Below are positions 45,422 through 57,560 of a stretch of 64,000 nucleotides of DNA, in pieces (within the stretch, counting starts at the first letter, position 1; every line of letters begins with the position of its first letter). This DNA is from Siphonodentalium dalli (lineage: Eukaryota > Mollusca > Scaphopoda > Gadilida > Siphonodentaliidae), in NCBI GenBank assembly GCA_032622095.1, contig CP136066.1, positions 95,501,319 to 95,565,318 of the forward strand, read 5' to 3'. The position numbers and the translations under genes are program-made. Below the pieces are notes generated by a model. It ran no database searches and was not told the origin of the DNA. It saw nothing but the letters and a program-made list of their open reading frames with translations.

Positions 45422-45748
45422 TACCGAGACATATCGTTGCATTGTCGAACGAAGCAGTTGATAGACGGATTGTCAAAAAGAGCACTAGTCCACACATTAA
45501 CAGAGACATGGTATCCATTATATTCAACAACGACAAGAACGCCTTTCCTCTCACCGCGGGTGGATGGTATTGAACCTCTTGCCCTGTTGGTGCACACTTC
45601 ATTCGACAAGAAACTCAATATCGATAAAACAAATCTAAAAGATGGAGTGCGGTTGATGGCTGTCCTCACAAATCGTAAATTCAGTAGCGTTATGATCAAT
45701 ATTCTTCATTGGGTCATTGGTAATCCTGGGTGGTTCTTACATGTGTAA
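45422..45748 (+). pseudogene. Possible LINE endonuclease remnant
   Basis: An open frame of about 108 codons after the repeat contains VHTLTETWYPL and, further on, LALLVHTSFDKKLN, DGVRLMAVLTNRKFSSVMIN. LTETW followed by a LxLxVxxSF and a later xxVxLxNxKxxxxxxNI block is the order seen in LINE apurinic-type endonucleases. The match is short and the metal-binding residues cannot be confirmed, so this is only a suggestion. Confidence 0.25.
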
Positions 45749-46269
45749 TCGAGTAATTGGGTAATATAATTATAGCGAACATTTATTCAATTGGAAAACA
45801 CTTCAAATCATCGCGTTTCCGCTAATGGGCATTATCGCGACAAGACAGGTATAACAAGGTGCGATATTTAAAATAAAGCATGGCTTGGGTTTAATATGTG
45901 AGTATTTCATATAACGCGACTTTCTCGCATTCTGATTGGCTGATTACTGCTATACTATTTCCGGTAGTTTCATACTGCCCTACTATTGAAGAATAGTCCC
46001 GCTTTCTACTTATAGTAACAAATCATCTTTCTCCACTTCAATATTTTGAATGTGTTTCCTGTCGTCTCCTGAGACCGTTGTGCTAAAATATTGATTCTAC
46101 AAAGATTCATTCTTCGTTAAGGACAGATTTAGAGAAATAAATACTTTAATCATGAAGAGATGATGTTATACTGCCCTCCCATCACCAAAGCAGTGCCGTA
46201 ATTGTAAATGTGAGGCCAGTTTCCAAAATTCGCGGCAAATAAAAATATTACAAAGTCAGACACATGATA
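45749..46269. other. Non-coding stretch, nothing recognised
   Basis: No feature supported. Confidence 0.3.
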
Positions 46270-46400
46270 ATTCGCACCAGTGTTCGATATAATATTATAA
46301 ATAATCATGTATTGTCATTGATATATATGCTAAAATATAGTGGTCCCCAAAGAGCGATAGTCCACGAGCCGCACTATTCCTCCTCACGGACCACTATTTT
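46270..46400. repeat. Dispersed repeat, copy also at 47,400-47,490
   Basis: GTTCGATATAATATTATAAA, then AATAGTGGTCC-like and GGAATAGTCCAC-like words occur at both places in the same order, with small differences. Confidence 0.55.
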
Positions 46401-46804
46401 TTGTCATAGTCAACACAGGCCATGCCTTAATATAATATATGATATATCAAGCGCCTTTCTCGTGTTCTGGTTTGTGCACACTGCTATATACACTATTTTA
46501 CGATAGTACCCCAGTAGGATTCCTACTCGCCTCATTTCGCGCAATCAGATTGCCGCTGAAGACACGGCCAATCTGAAACTTTACCTTTTATGATACTTTT
46601 GGTAAATCATTAGACCTATTGGTGAATTTTAAAGATCTTACAAATGTCCGATCATAACCATATCCAACGTATTTAATAGTCTGTCCGTTTATTTGGCAAG
46701 CGACCTGTCCTAATTCTGTAATGCCAGTGAACATTATTTATAACTTTCGATTTCGTTTTCAACGAAGATTAGATAACTTCTTAATTTTTGCCAAAATGTC
46801 TTCG

Positions 46805-47285
46805 CTAATCAGGGGGTGGGGGGGGGGGGGGGGGGGGGGTCGGAAAAAATGTTCAGGTACGTATGCTGATTTTTACCTTTCGACCCTTGTTGGGACCCAC
46901 CCACCCCCGCGCCGAAATTTGTTTCCGTTTTCGGCAGTTTTTTCCGACCATTTTTGGACACCCACCCCCCCTTTAACACTAAAACAGAGATTTGCGGGGG
47001 GGGGGAATTCACTGTAAACAGCTGTATATGAATTTCTGTGCATACTATTTGTCATGGATGTTAACATTGACATGTAAATAGGAACGATTCATTTTGGGGT
47101 CATTCGGCCAAAAAAAACATGGCTGCCAGCGGCCATCTTGGATTTCAAAATTTGCAACAAAATACAACACGATAACTGCATGCAGTCAGTTTGGCAGTTA
47201 TAATTACATTATTTCTCTTATTCTAAGGTGTTTTAAGCCAAACTCATTGCAAAAACAGTAACACAAACTTGCAGGAAAAAAAATC
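46805..47285. mobile_element. G-rich hAT-like element (copy 3)
   Basis: It starts AATCAGGGGGTGGGGGGG and continues through GTTCAGGTACGTATGCTG, CACTGTAAACAGCTGTATAT and AACATGGCTGCCAGCGGCCA to about GCAGGAAAAAAAATCACG. It is the longest match to 10,969-11,429. The C-run right end is not preserved here. Confidence 0.65.
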
Positions 47286-47500
47286 ACGAAGAGATGCTAT
47301 TAGATGTATACTAAAAACATAATCATGATCCCCTGCCAAATCCAAAGATTGTAAATTTCCAAAATTCACGGTAAATAAAAATGTTGTGGGAATTTACACC
47401 AATGTTCGATATAATATAATAAATAATGCATATTTTGTCGTTGACTATGCCAAAATAGTGGTCCTCGGGGAGGAATAGTCCACTCCACTCGCCTGCGGCT

Positions 47501-47882
47501 CAGGAGGCGAGACATTAAAGGGGTACTGTACACCAAATCCGGCCATATATGGGACCATCTCCTTTTATACGCAACAGCATATATGCAACAAATGAATGAA
47601 TTTGAGCCACGGATTAGTGCAAATTACACTCATGTGCTCAATGAACGACACAAATAACATGGTAATTATAATGAAAATGAGTTTATGACTCCAGTCATAA
47701 ATTCATTTTCATTATAATTACCATGTTGGTTGTATCGTTCAGACGGTAAATGAGTGTATATTGCACTCATTCATGGCTCAAATTCATTAATTTATTGCAT
47801 ATATTCTGTTGAGTATAAAAGGAGATGGTCCCACAAATGACCGGATTTAGTGTACAGTACCCATTTAAGGTCTCGCCTCCTG
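47501..47882. mobile_element. TTAA-flanked foldback nested in a further inverted repeat
   Basis: TTAA at 47,515-47,518 and 47,865-47,868 bounds arms starting AGGGGTACTGTACACCAAAT and ending ATTTAGTGTACAGTACCCAT. The centre is GACTCCAGTC. Outside the TTAA, CAGGAGGCGAGAC and GTCTCGCCTCCTG also pair. Partial relatives are at 6,252 and 50,590-50,737. Confidence 0.75.
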
Positions 47883-48849
47883 AATTCTATTCCCGTTGAA
47901 ATTTATATTGCTGATGAAAATAACAATGATGCACTGCCTGAAATAATATCATATCGACGTCAGTTTGTAAAATTCCTTGTTGATGCCTTATGAAAAGAAA
48001 AAATGTCTATAAATAACTCTTGGTAATTGTAATAGTATTTTACATATTATATGTACATTTGTAAATGACCACTCTCATGATATATACGTTTTTTCCGAAA
48101 AACGCGGTTGAACGATTATTCCCAAGAATGTTCAACGCAATGTCTCTGAACATAACACTACATGCAGGCAATTACATACTATAATCGTGACTCATAGGCC
48201 CCACGTGGCCTGGCCGCCTGCATGGTGCAATATATGACTAGTGTTTATGTAATAAATTTATGTATTGTGCATGATGCACATGTCACGTTAATAAAAGATC
48301 ATCTCTCTCTCTATAGTTCTACTTCAAAATGTGATGTTTACTCACCTTTCCTTATAATTATGCAGCATAATATCGATTTAAACGTGTTGTATAACTTTGT
48401 AAAATGCCCAATGCCGGAGATGAAGATGATAATAACTAATCATGTTTTGAGTAAAAACTATATGCAACCGGTGATTAAAACGAGAAATCGGCCGAAGTAT
48501 CTGCGTAGAAAAGCGATGTTATCATTCGGTAACCACGCCCCATATAAATTGGCGCCATCAATGCCAATGTTGACTATTAATGTACGAAATTCGGTCATAC
48601 AGGTAATCGAATGTTGTTATTCCGACATAATTCATCAGAAAACAGCATTTACAATGCTTTTAAAACTTTTAAAACGCCAAGATTGTCTTTTAGTTACTTC
48701 CACCAAAAATTGCCAAGCTTGTCTTTTAGTCACTTCCACCAAAAATTGCCAAGCTTGGCTTTTATCACACTGCCTAATTGGACTCTTCTGATTTAAATTT
48801 GGCTATTGAACGGCATTCCGCAAACTAATATGGTCTCGGATTCAATGTT
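47883..48849. other. Open frame of 189 codons at 48,222-48,791, otherwise nothing
   Basis: This is the longest plus-strand single frame apart from the LINE and the repeat arrays. Its composition is unremarkable and it ends with a 36-bp tandem duplication (48,685-48,756) that repeats CLLVTSTKNCQA. No domain, signal or splice context is recognised, so I do not call it a gene. Confidence 0.3.
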
Positions 48850-49648
48850 AATGGTGCATCGACATGAGCCAGCAAGAAAATGTCATATCAGGTTTATCCA
48901 GTGTGACTTGGGTGACCAATGGAAACAAATATATGGGAAAATCTCCTATGATATGCTATACCCCCCCCCCCCCCGCCACATTGTCCAAACCATATCCCAA
49001 ACTCTATAAAACTTCATATAGAGTATCGACGGGTACTCCTATTTGCAAAAAAAAAAACATAATAATGTTTGCCACCCACCCCATACTGCACATGCATGTG
49101 CGAATAACATATAACTTAATCGTGTCCGAAAGAACGTGGCCGCCTTCTCATTTCCTCGGGTGAAAGGCCTCTATATATGTACATGCGTGCAAGGACGTTG
49201 CGAAAGGGATCTTTGTTGGGGTGTATCACTCCTCCAACTTTAACGAAAATGTTCATACTTGGCCCAAAATTGATTTGTTATTTTCGAACAAAAAGTAGAT
49301 TTAATTGTTCCTATAATTTGATATTCCAATCACGCGGTATTTAAATGTAGTGTGCAATGGGTTGTTTTTAAACCAAAGATCGTATGTTTCATATGGACAT
49401 CCTCCAACGGAGACGCTCTAGCCACATCTCATACATTGGTTCAATACTCCAATACAGACTTTATATTGTTTGCCTCGCGAAAACCTCATGAACGCCGCAG
49501 CCCGAATGCCTTTTCGATCAAACCTAAATCGGCCATCGGTAATCTGTACAATCAGATATAATCTTTGCAGCAATAAAATTTCAGGTCACATTTTTACCTG
49601 ATATTTTCTGAGACATTTTCATGTCGGCTCATGTGAACGCGCCTTGAT
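48850..49648. mobile_element. Diverged relative of the Harbinger-like element
   Basis: The left end has CGACATGAGCCAGCAAGAAA and ATATCAGG. The right end has ACCTGATATTTTCTGAGACA, then CATGTCGGCTCATGTGAACG and CGCCTT. The arms are similar to those of 42,291-43,799, but the terminal GGGCGCG has decayed on the left. The interior holds a C14 run at 48,961. Confidence 0.5.
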
Positions 49649-50589
49649 CATGGTTTGGTTGGGGGACATTTCATAATGATATGCTGTCAAGTGCTGCTAT
49701 ATTCATCAGATGCCAATATAAAGGAGTTTGCTGATCTTTAAATTTCTACTGCATGACAGGTGTAAAACAGATGAGCTGTCATTCTTGGGAATGTTCAATA
49801 TAAGAAGGGTGTGATGAACTATATATTAAGTGTTAATTCATTGCAATTGTTGCAATGGCGAGGTGTGCACAGACATCAGGAATAGACACTGCTGTGGAAG
49901 AATGGCTAGGATGACAATTATTCCTGCTGGATATGTTTGAATTAAAGTTTAATTTCCAAAATCTCACTGTGTCTTCATTGATGTTTATCTTAAAACTTCA
50001 TTCAACATTGATGCAACCAATTATGTCATTTGGACAATTTACTTCATCTTCGACTCTTAATTTTGGTTGCTTATGATATGATTCATGAATGGGTGGCCCT
50101 CACATGTGCAGGCAAATTACATGCCTCAATTTAAATTTACTGACAGCACTTAAATGGTAGAATAGTCCTCAGAGGTTTGTGATTTCAGGAAATTTTACAT
50201 GTAATTTGCCACATCTTGCAGCATCTTGTGGAATTTAGTTCTATGCCAGCATGCACACTTGAAAAATTAATCACAAAATTATGTGAGAAACACTTGACTG
50301 TTTGCGTACCAACTGTTTCTATCATAATAATTTCAGGACTGTGTAAACAGTAAATAAGTGATAACCGTAAACAAAAAAATTACATGGTCACCGTTTATTT
50401 TCTGTTTACTTGACAACCAACATTATTATGGTAGAAACCATCAAAAATAATGGGTTTTCGTATAATTTAATATTTGACCAATTGGCAAAAAGAACCCATA
50501 ATATAGAAATTTGATAGCCTGTAGTATGCAAGTGATCAGCTGAATTTTTTTTCTGGAAATGGGATCTGGTGGCATCTGTTTCAGACTGT
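49649..50589. other. Non-coding stretch, nothing recognised
   Basis: AT-rich DNA without a supported feature. Confidence 0.3.
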
Positions 50590-50737
50590 CTAAAACCTTT
50601 TTATAATTAGCCCTTTAACATATCAATGGATTGGTAATTATAATGAAAATCAATTCATTCATGTGTTGCATATATTTTGTTGACTATGGATATGGTACAA
50701 TAAATGGGTGGATTTAGTGTACAGTACCCTTAAAGGT
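50590..50737. repeat. Right arm of the TTAA foldback repeat
   Basis: GGTAATTATAATGAAAATCA, TGTTGCATATATTTTGTTGA and GGATTTAGTGTACAGTACCC then TTAAAGG match the right arm at 47,690-47,868. The left arm is missing. Confidence 0.6.
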
Positions 50738-50769
50738 TGCATAAGTATGTTGTATGGCACATTTATCAA

Positions 50770-51118
50770 TAAATTGTGCAAAAAAGGAACTTTTTGGTCA
50801 AAACCTAAATTGGTTTTTATCAAAACCAAAATTGGTTTCATATATAAAACCAGTTTGGGTTTTGATCAAAACCATTGGCGCTTGGTATTTGGTTTTGATC
50901 AAAACCTAATGGTTACATATATGGGACAAAAGTTCAAAACCAATTTTGGTTTTGATCGAAACGAAATATTCATACAATTTGGTTTTGATCAAAACCAATT
51001 TTGGTTTTTATCAAAACTAGTTGGCGCTTGGTATTTGGTTTTGATCAAAACCTAATTTGGTTACATATATGGGACAAAGTTCAAAACCAAATTTGGTATT
51101 TTAAAAAACCAAAACGTT
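50770..51118. repeat. Cluster of GGTTTTGATCAAAACC words
   Basis: The self-complementary word GGTTTTGATCAAAACC and its variants occur about ten times in 350 bp, with two longer direct repeats starting TTGGCGCTTGGTATTTGG and GGTTACATATATGGGACAAA. The cluster ends at CGTTTAAGAGTG. Its build parallels the clusters at 3,480 and 16,871. Confidence 0.7.
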
Positions 51119-51548
51119 TAAGAGTGCACACGAAGCAGTTCCCAAAATATATATGATGCAACAGGCCTGTTCAAAATAATCGTATATATATCATGCGGGG
51201 AAAAAATCATTGTAACAATGTGACTTTCTATTTTTATCCGTTACAAAAAGTTAATCAGCTTTGTGACCCCTCCAAAACAACGTGAATAGCCATCTTTATT
51301 ATAGTTGATTTACAACAATTAATACATTAATACAACCAGTTTTAAACTAGTTTGCAATATATATGTTTGATACACACATTGGCTTTTCCTTGAGATTATC
51401 ACCGCAAAATTGACAACTTTAGAACATAATGGTAGTTTTTCTAATATCGTTCAACGTGTATCTTGAATACTACAATCGCGTACAGCGGGCGCGTATACGG
51501 GCTGACGTGTCCTACTAAAGCCCGACCGCACCCGACCGCACCCGACCG
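51119..51548. other. Non-coding stretch with a relic shared with 1,444-1,610
   Basis: ATATATATGTTTGATACACA and TTGACAACTTTAGAACATAA resemble the first kilobases of the window. Nothing else is seen. Confidence 0.4.
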
Positions 51549-52196
51549 GAAAATCCAAATATCCAAAAAGGCGTCGACCGCGCACCTCCCCTGTCTGGCT
51601 GACCACGGAAATGGACATTATATCATGAAGTGAATATCCATATGCATCCATGGGCGATCGGACAAGTCGCTAGATGCAGCGGAAGTGAATAAATTAACCC
51701 ATATGATACGCTGCTGCCGAATTCGCTATAAATGTACGCAAAAACGCCGAAATTAACACCCGCCGACCGGACCGCCCCAGGGGTCCAAGCGAGATGTAGT
51801 TTGCACTATCGTGTAGAATAGACCCGAATGTACCAAAGTTCCAATCCCCAAGTCGATAGCTCCAGTGGACACGGCACTGTTAACCCCTGACTTGCGGCCG
51901 TTTTCGCCAGGTACGGGAAATCCAAAAAGGCGCCAACCGCACCTCCCCTGACTACCTGACAACGGAAATTATATCATGAAGGAAATACGGCTATTCATCC
52001 ATGCGCGATCGGACAAGTCGCTAGCTGCAGCGGAAGTGAATAAATTAACCCATACGCTGCTGCCGAATTCGCTATAAACGCCGAAATTAACACCCGCCGA
52101 CCACACCGCCCTAATGGGTCCGAGCGTGATGGTGTTTTTACTATCGTGCAGAATAGACCTGAATGTACCAAAGTTCCAACCCCCAAGTCGATAGCA
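51549..52196. repeat. Two-copy tandem duplication, about 350-bp period
   Basis: Each copy contains CGATCGGACAAGTCGCTAG, GCAGCGGAAGTGAATAAATT, CGCCGAAATTAACACCCGCC and CCCAAGTCGATAGC. Copies differ by small indels. It is GC-richer than its flanks. The minus-strand frames that repeat in both copies are probably incidental. Confidence 0.8.
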
Positions 52197-52889
52197 TATC
52201 ATTGTTCAGAATAAAAAATTCTTAAAACAGCATCCAATTAGATTAATTGGGACTATACTATTCTAGTCATTTTTATATCCGATTTCAATGGTATTAGATA
52301 CCCTTTACGGTTTGTGTTACAAGTTTGTGTGGGCCACGAAAATGTTGTTTAAAACAAAATCTTATTGAATCGTCTGCGGCACTAAGTTGACTAACACAAC
52401 TTCACAACTGATGCGTTTCCGCGTCTTCGCTGTGACGAAAACTTCTTATTTGACCATGTTTTGCCAATTTAAGCTCAATATCTGTCTTTTTCTTCCAACT
52501 TCGTTCGAAGTCATTATCACGTTGCTAAAAAAACCATCAATAATATAAATGATATCCTCAATCTATTTACCATGAGCATGGAACTTCATTCTAGTGGAGT
52601 CTTGAACTCTGTCGACAGTAATTCGTGACATTCCAGCCCCGGCTTCATTTGCCGCCAATGCACAGAGTTATGGAAGGCCGCAGCCATGTTGGATTTTTAA
52701 TTAATTTTTTTTTAATTTTATTTTGGACTGCATGTAGGTTTAGTCAATGTCAATTTTATTGTGCTGGTCCAGATGAAGAGTTAAAGTGTGAAATGTGTTA
52801 AATTCATCATCATTCTGCCACTGTGGACTTTTACTGCGAGCCTAGATCTTCGTTGTATACATGCGTTACACCAACTCTATCATGATGGA
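52197..52889. other. Non-coding stretch, nothing recognised
   Basis: No feature supported. Confidence 0.3.
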
Positions 52890-54112
52890 CTTTATGTATA
52901 TACAGGGTTTCGCCACAGGTATGTATACAGGGTTTCGCCACAGGTATTAGGCACAATTTTAATAAAAATCTCGGAAAGGTATCTATCTAATTTTTGATAG
53001 AGGTCAGCATTTTTCTCTACAAAAGCAACATTTTATTTTTGATCGATCTATAATTGTAGCACTATGTGACCAAATAATCATAGTTTTCAAAAAAGTTTGG
53101 TTCGCCGTCGTATTTGAAATTAGTGAACATAGAAAAACATTTAAAGTTGATAAATCAAATTTATTTGGTTGGTACCCAAAACGTTCGTCCAATGAAAAAT
53201 AAAAAAAATCAAACAATCCAACCCCTAAATCACCGAAATATATACTCTAATCATCAAACTAAATAGCCCTATTGTCAAACAGACGTTGTTTCACGAAGGA
53301 CAGCTAATTTGGATGTGGTACTCAACATACATCGAGTTTAATAACGATTTTTGTCTTTTTTTCCCTCGTCAGTTTTACATGATTCTTTTCGCGGGAGGCC
53401 ATTTTGAAAGTGCGAAACAAACTCGGGAAACGCGGCAGTAAATGACTCAAAAATAATATAATTTTACATTGATAAAAAAAAATGTTTTATCTAATTCCTT
53501 ATCTAGTGGGTATTATATATCCACCGCATGATTTTTGTCATTAAGAATGCCGGATATCAATTAAAATCGAGATATTAAAACTAATTTAATAAAGTTCAAG
53601 TTAGTTTCGCTTTCATTTTTGCAAAATGGCCTCCCGCGAAAAGAAATCTGTAAAACTGACGAAAAAAAGGGCATAAATCGTTATTAAACTCGATGTATGT
53701 TGAGTACCACCCACAAATTAGCTGTACTTCATGAAACAACGTCTGTTTAACATAGGGCTATTTAATTTGATGATAATAGTATAGATTTCGGTGATTTAGG
53801 GGTTGAATTATTTGATTTTTTGATTTTTCATTGGACGGACGTTTCGGGTACCAAAAAATAAACTTCATTGACAACTTCGAATAATTTTCTATGCTCACTT
53901 GTTTAAAGTACGACGGAAAACTAAACTTTAACAAAAAATATGATTACTTGGGCACATAATGCTAGAATTCCAGATCAATTTTATAAAAAAATTTGTGAGG
54001 ATGATTTTTTACCTCCTATTTTCACTATCAGCCTTGATACTTACCTTTATATATTTTTATGAATTTTTTTTTTTGCCAAATACCTGTGGGTTTCGCAGTA
54101 TATCGATCTCAA
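52890..54112. mobile_element. 1.2-kb diverged palindrome
   Basis: Arms of about 600 bp face each other around 53,515. Mirrored landmarks are GGGTTTCGCCACAGGTATT / ATACCTGTGGGTTTCGCA, AAACAGACGTTGTTTCACGA / TGAAACAACGTCTGTTTA, and TTCGCGGGAGGCCATTTTG / AAAATGGCCTCCCGCGAAAA. A 25-bp direct duplication (TATACAGGGTTTCGCCACAG) lies at the left tip. No coding frame is shared by the arms. Confidence 0.75.
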
Positions 54113-56397
54113 TAGGTACAGCACCTTGCTTTGGATACAGAGTTTCTCAGTGCTTCGGTCTGAATATATGTTTATGCATTGACTTTAAAAGCATGGACAT
54201 TAATGTATAACATAGTTTCGCGGTTCACTGAACTGAATATGCGTTTATCTCATTGCCTGGTGTACAAAGTTTCGCGGTTCGCTGATCTGAATATGCGCCG
54301 ATACTTTAACTTCACCACGAAAGAACTTGCCCTCTGAGTCGTTATTTCGTGGGAATCCAGATTCAGAATCCGAATCCGATTACGGGGGCGGGGCTAATTC
54401 CTGATTCTAGGTCAGATTTTGAAATCCACATGGTCTCCGATACTATGTTTAATGTTCTCCCAGCGTCAAACATGTATCATTTGTATCCATAAAGTTCATG
54501 TTTTTTGTCATGCGTTTCTTCTATGTGTTTATACATGCACATAATTAGCTGCCAATCCGACTTAATCGCATCTTTTTTCAAGTTAAAGTGTGTTTATTGA
54601 TGAGGGCAAGCATTTCTAACAGCTCTAGGTCTCCTGAATCAAATTCCGAAAATATTGTGGTGAACACACGAAACGTGTCAGTTGTACAGGGACGTGGCTA
54701 CAGGGGCTGGTTGGGGTGTCTCGACCCCCCCCCCCGAACATTGGTACAATTTTCTTAGCTGTGTAGTCATTCACACGTGAGGCAAATCAGGATTCTTTTG
54801 ACTAACTGTTCCAAATAATGATACGAACAGGCCAGCAAAGGCAACAAACAAACCCGATTTTAAATAAATACATATACAAACTTATGACTAACTCGAGGTA
54901 GGGGTGACCGGTGATCTGTATATATGTTCAATTTGTTTTGGTAGTCATGTTGCTTTGTCATTACTAATTATTTATTTTTTCAGTGTAATAACATATGGGA
55001 GAGGGGGGCCCTTAAGTGAGTCAGCACTTGTCCTCCAATCCCAGTGTCTGTACAAACACATGTATGTGTTATATATCATGTGTTATTTAAATTTGACAAA
55101 TATATGAAATATATATGTTTAAACTAAACTTTGGTACATTTCCAGCAGTTGGAAATTTCATGCATGACACAACATTAGTTGGACATTAATTTGACACCGT
55201 ATGTAGGTTGGAATTGTTCTCATTGTTTGATTTTTTCAACCAGTAAAAGTTGGTAGTTTTCCAATCTTAGTGTGTGTCAGGTTGGATATTTCCAAGGTGG
55301 TGCAAATGGAATTCTGCGAACCTGTGAGATTGATGTTTGGTTTAAGGGGGCGGGGTGCAGTTGCCGGGAAATTTGAGGAAACATCTATCCACGTCCCTAG
55401 AACTTGTACATGTACGTGTGGGTACTTAATCAATAAATTGACTGACATTTCCACTATATAGTCCTGAGATCCTAGAATAAGCTTTACATTTGTGTTTGTA
55501 TGATTAGGAGATGCAGTTCACGTGCGATCACAAGGCCACAACATTAGCTTCATGAGCAAAGCTTTATTTTCCAACTAATGTACAATACGTTGGCCAAAAC
55601 ATGCCTGTGTTTCTGCACTATACAGCGACTATTGTGCAAAACTACTGCATTTAACAAAAACAAAACATTTTAAATAATAAATTGCTATAAGACTAGATAG
55701 TATATACGTGTATCTGATAATCCATCGATATCATATAATCCTACTATTTCTTGAATAAGAAGAAACATTATAATAACGAACAAAGCAGAATACAATCATA
55801 TCCATGAAGGTTCACGTGAATTCGGTCAATGGTGACGTATCCGCCGAATTTGAAATCGACATGCGTTCGGGCGGTATTTTATGGATGGAATTATGAAATG
55901 GACATATGAAAGTGACAATGAAATCGATAATGATTTGCTTCGCCATTAACCGAAGTGCTCCCCCAGTGTTACTATCAATAACATTATTATTTGGTTAATT
56001 TCAGTAATATTCCCCCAGTTTACACTCGATAAAACAAACATGTCTCCGCATTTAAAATTCTTTGATATAGATCGTTTATATTCTGCAATAATTTGTACAC
56101 AAGAGACGGATTCTTATGTTTTATTGTGTTTTTAAACTTCGAGGTGGCGAAATCTCGGTTTGTTTACATTACGAACGTTTGAGTCCGTAATCGAAATCAT
56201 GATCTGAATCTGGATTACGACGAAATAACGATTGATTACGATTACGGTATGTTCGTTTACCGATTCTGGTCTGTTCGTTTACCGAACCACGTCGTACGGG
56301 GACTAATCCGTAATCTGAATCTGGATTCTCCCACCAAATAACGACTCTGGTGTACAGAGTTTCGCGGGTGAATTGTTCTCTGAAAGACTCAAATTTG
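54113..56397. other. Repeat relics, no gene recognised
   Basis: TACAGAGTTTCGCGG-like words recur at about 54,140-54,280 and 56,352. GTCGTTATTTCGTGGGAATC at 54,337 is inverted relative to 56,300-56,345. The piece 54,680-55,410 (GGGACGTGGCTACAGGGG, C9 run, GTTGGAAATTTCA) is related to 43,020-43,490 in inverse orientation. No frame with a domain was found. Confidence 0.4.
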
Positions 56398-56830
56398 TCG
56401 CCGATTGCCACCAAACTTATATATAATCATCCCCATAATATGAGGAATCTAATGGCGTGGTTTAAATATGGCAAAAGTCGCGCCGTTCGCGTCAGGGGTG
56501 CACGGAAAGGGGGGGAGCAGATTTTTTTCTTCTGTCGCCGATTGCCACGAAACTTACATATAATCATCCCCATCATATGAAGAATCCAACGGTGTGGTTT
56601 AAATATGTCAAAAATGGCGTCGTTTGAGTCAGGGATGAACGGAAGGGGAGAGGGGCACCAAAATTGATATAACTAATTTTAGCTCCGATTTCCATCAAAT
56701 TGATATATATTCTTCTTCATGATACAAGGAATCTAATTGTGCGATTTAACAACGCCAAATTGTTGTTTTTGGATGAGAGATTGGGAGGGGGTGGGCACTA
56801 AATTTGATAATAAGTCGCCGATTGCCACCA
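56398..56830. repeat. Degenerate tandem repeat, about 131-149 bp units
   Basis: GTCGCCGATTGCCACCAAAC (56,398), GTCGCCGATTGCCACGAAAC (56,533), GCTCCGATTTCCATCAAA (56,681) and GTCGCCGATTGCCACCAC (56,813) head successive units, which also contain CATCCCCAT..ATATGA.GAATC and TGTGGTTTAAATATG blocks. Confidence 0.7.
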
Positions 56831-57560
56831 CACGGATAGTGCACACTCCATATTTGCACATACACATCACCCGTGACAACCCAGCGACTCACTGTATACT
56901 GATACATACATCCATGCACTACATACACAGCAGAGATGCATATACATACCATATAAACCCATGACCACAAGAGCACTTCCTATATACCCACAAGCCGGCC
57001 AATGACTATTCAGCTATACATATACTCCATGTATGCGTCTGTACTTCAACAATAATGGCCGTACATTCATTCCATGCACACCTATATACATTACACATAA
57101 GCATACAACCACACCCCATTTGTCCATACACCCACCCATGATCATACAAGCAACACACGTATAGATATACACACATCCATGACAATAGCCACCCAAGGTA
57201 CACCTGTAAACCCCACACAAGGCTATCTAGTCACTCCATATATACATAAACAACACATCGACGACCATGTATAGCTACTCTCGCTATACCCATGCACCAC
57301 TTCAATTATCATACATCCACTTCATGTATACTTATTCACTTCAAACATGACCATACATCCACTCCTCGTGTACATAAACATCTCATGGACACCCCACACA
57401 TGACCATATAGCCACCTCTTGTATAAATATTCACATCGTTCATGATCATACAATAACTCCCTCTAAACATATTCACCATATGACCACGTATGCAGTCACT
57501 CCCTGGCTGACATTTTGACATACACCATGTATTAAGTTGATCAATAGTGAAGCTAATGGA
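56831..57560. repeat. CA/CAT-rich degenerate simple sequence
   Basis: Dominated by words such as CATACATCCA, CCATGACCAT and TACACAC over about 700 bp, with strong strand asymmetry (A and C on the plus strand). The minus-strand frames rich in Cys, Met, Tyr and Val follow from this composition. Confidence 0.6.

Noticed and set aside
45308-45748. 146-codon frame as one protein
   Set aside because: Its first 38 or so codons lie in a dispersed repeat; only the later part is kept, as a weak LINE endonuclease candidate.
48222-48791. 189-codon frame as a host gene
   Set aside because: No domain, splice sites or conserved composition; it ends in a small tandem duplication. Kept only as a note.
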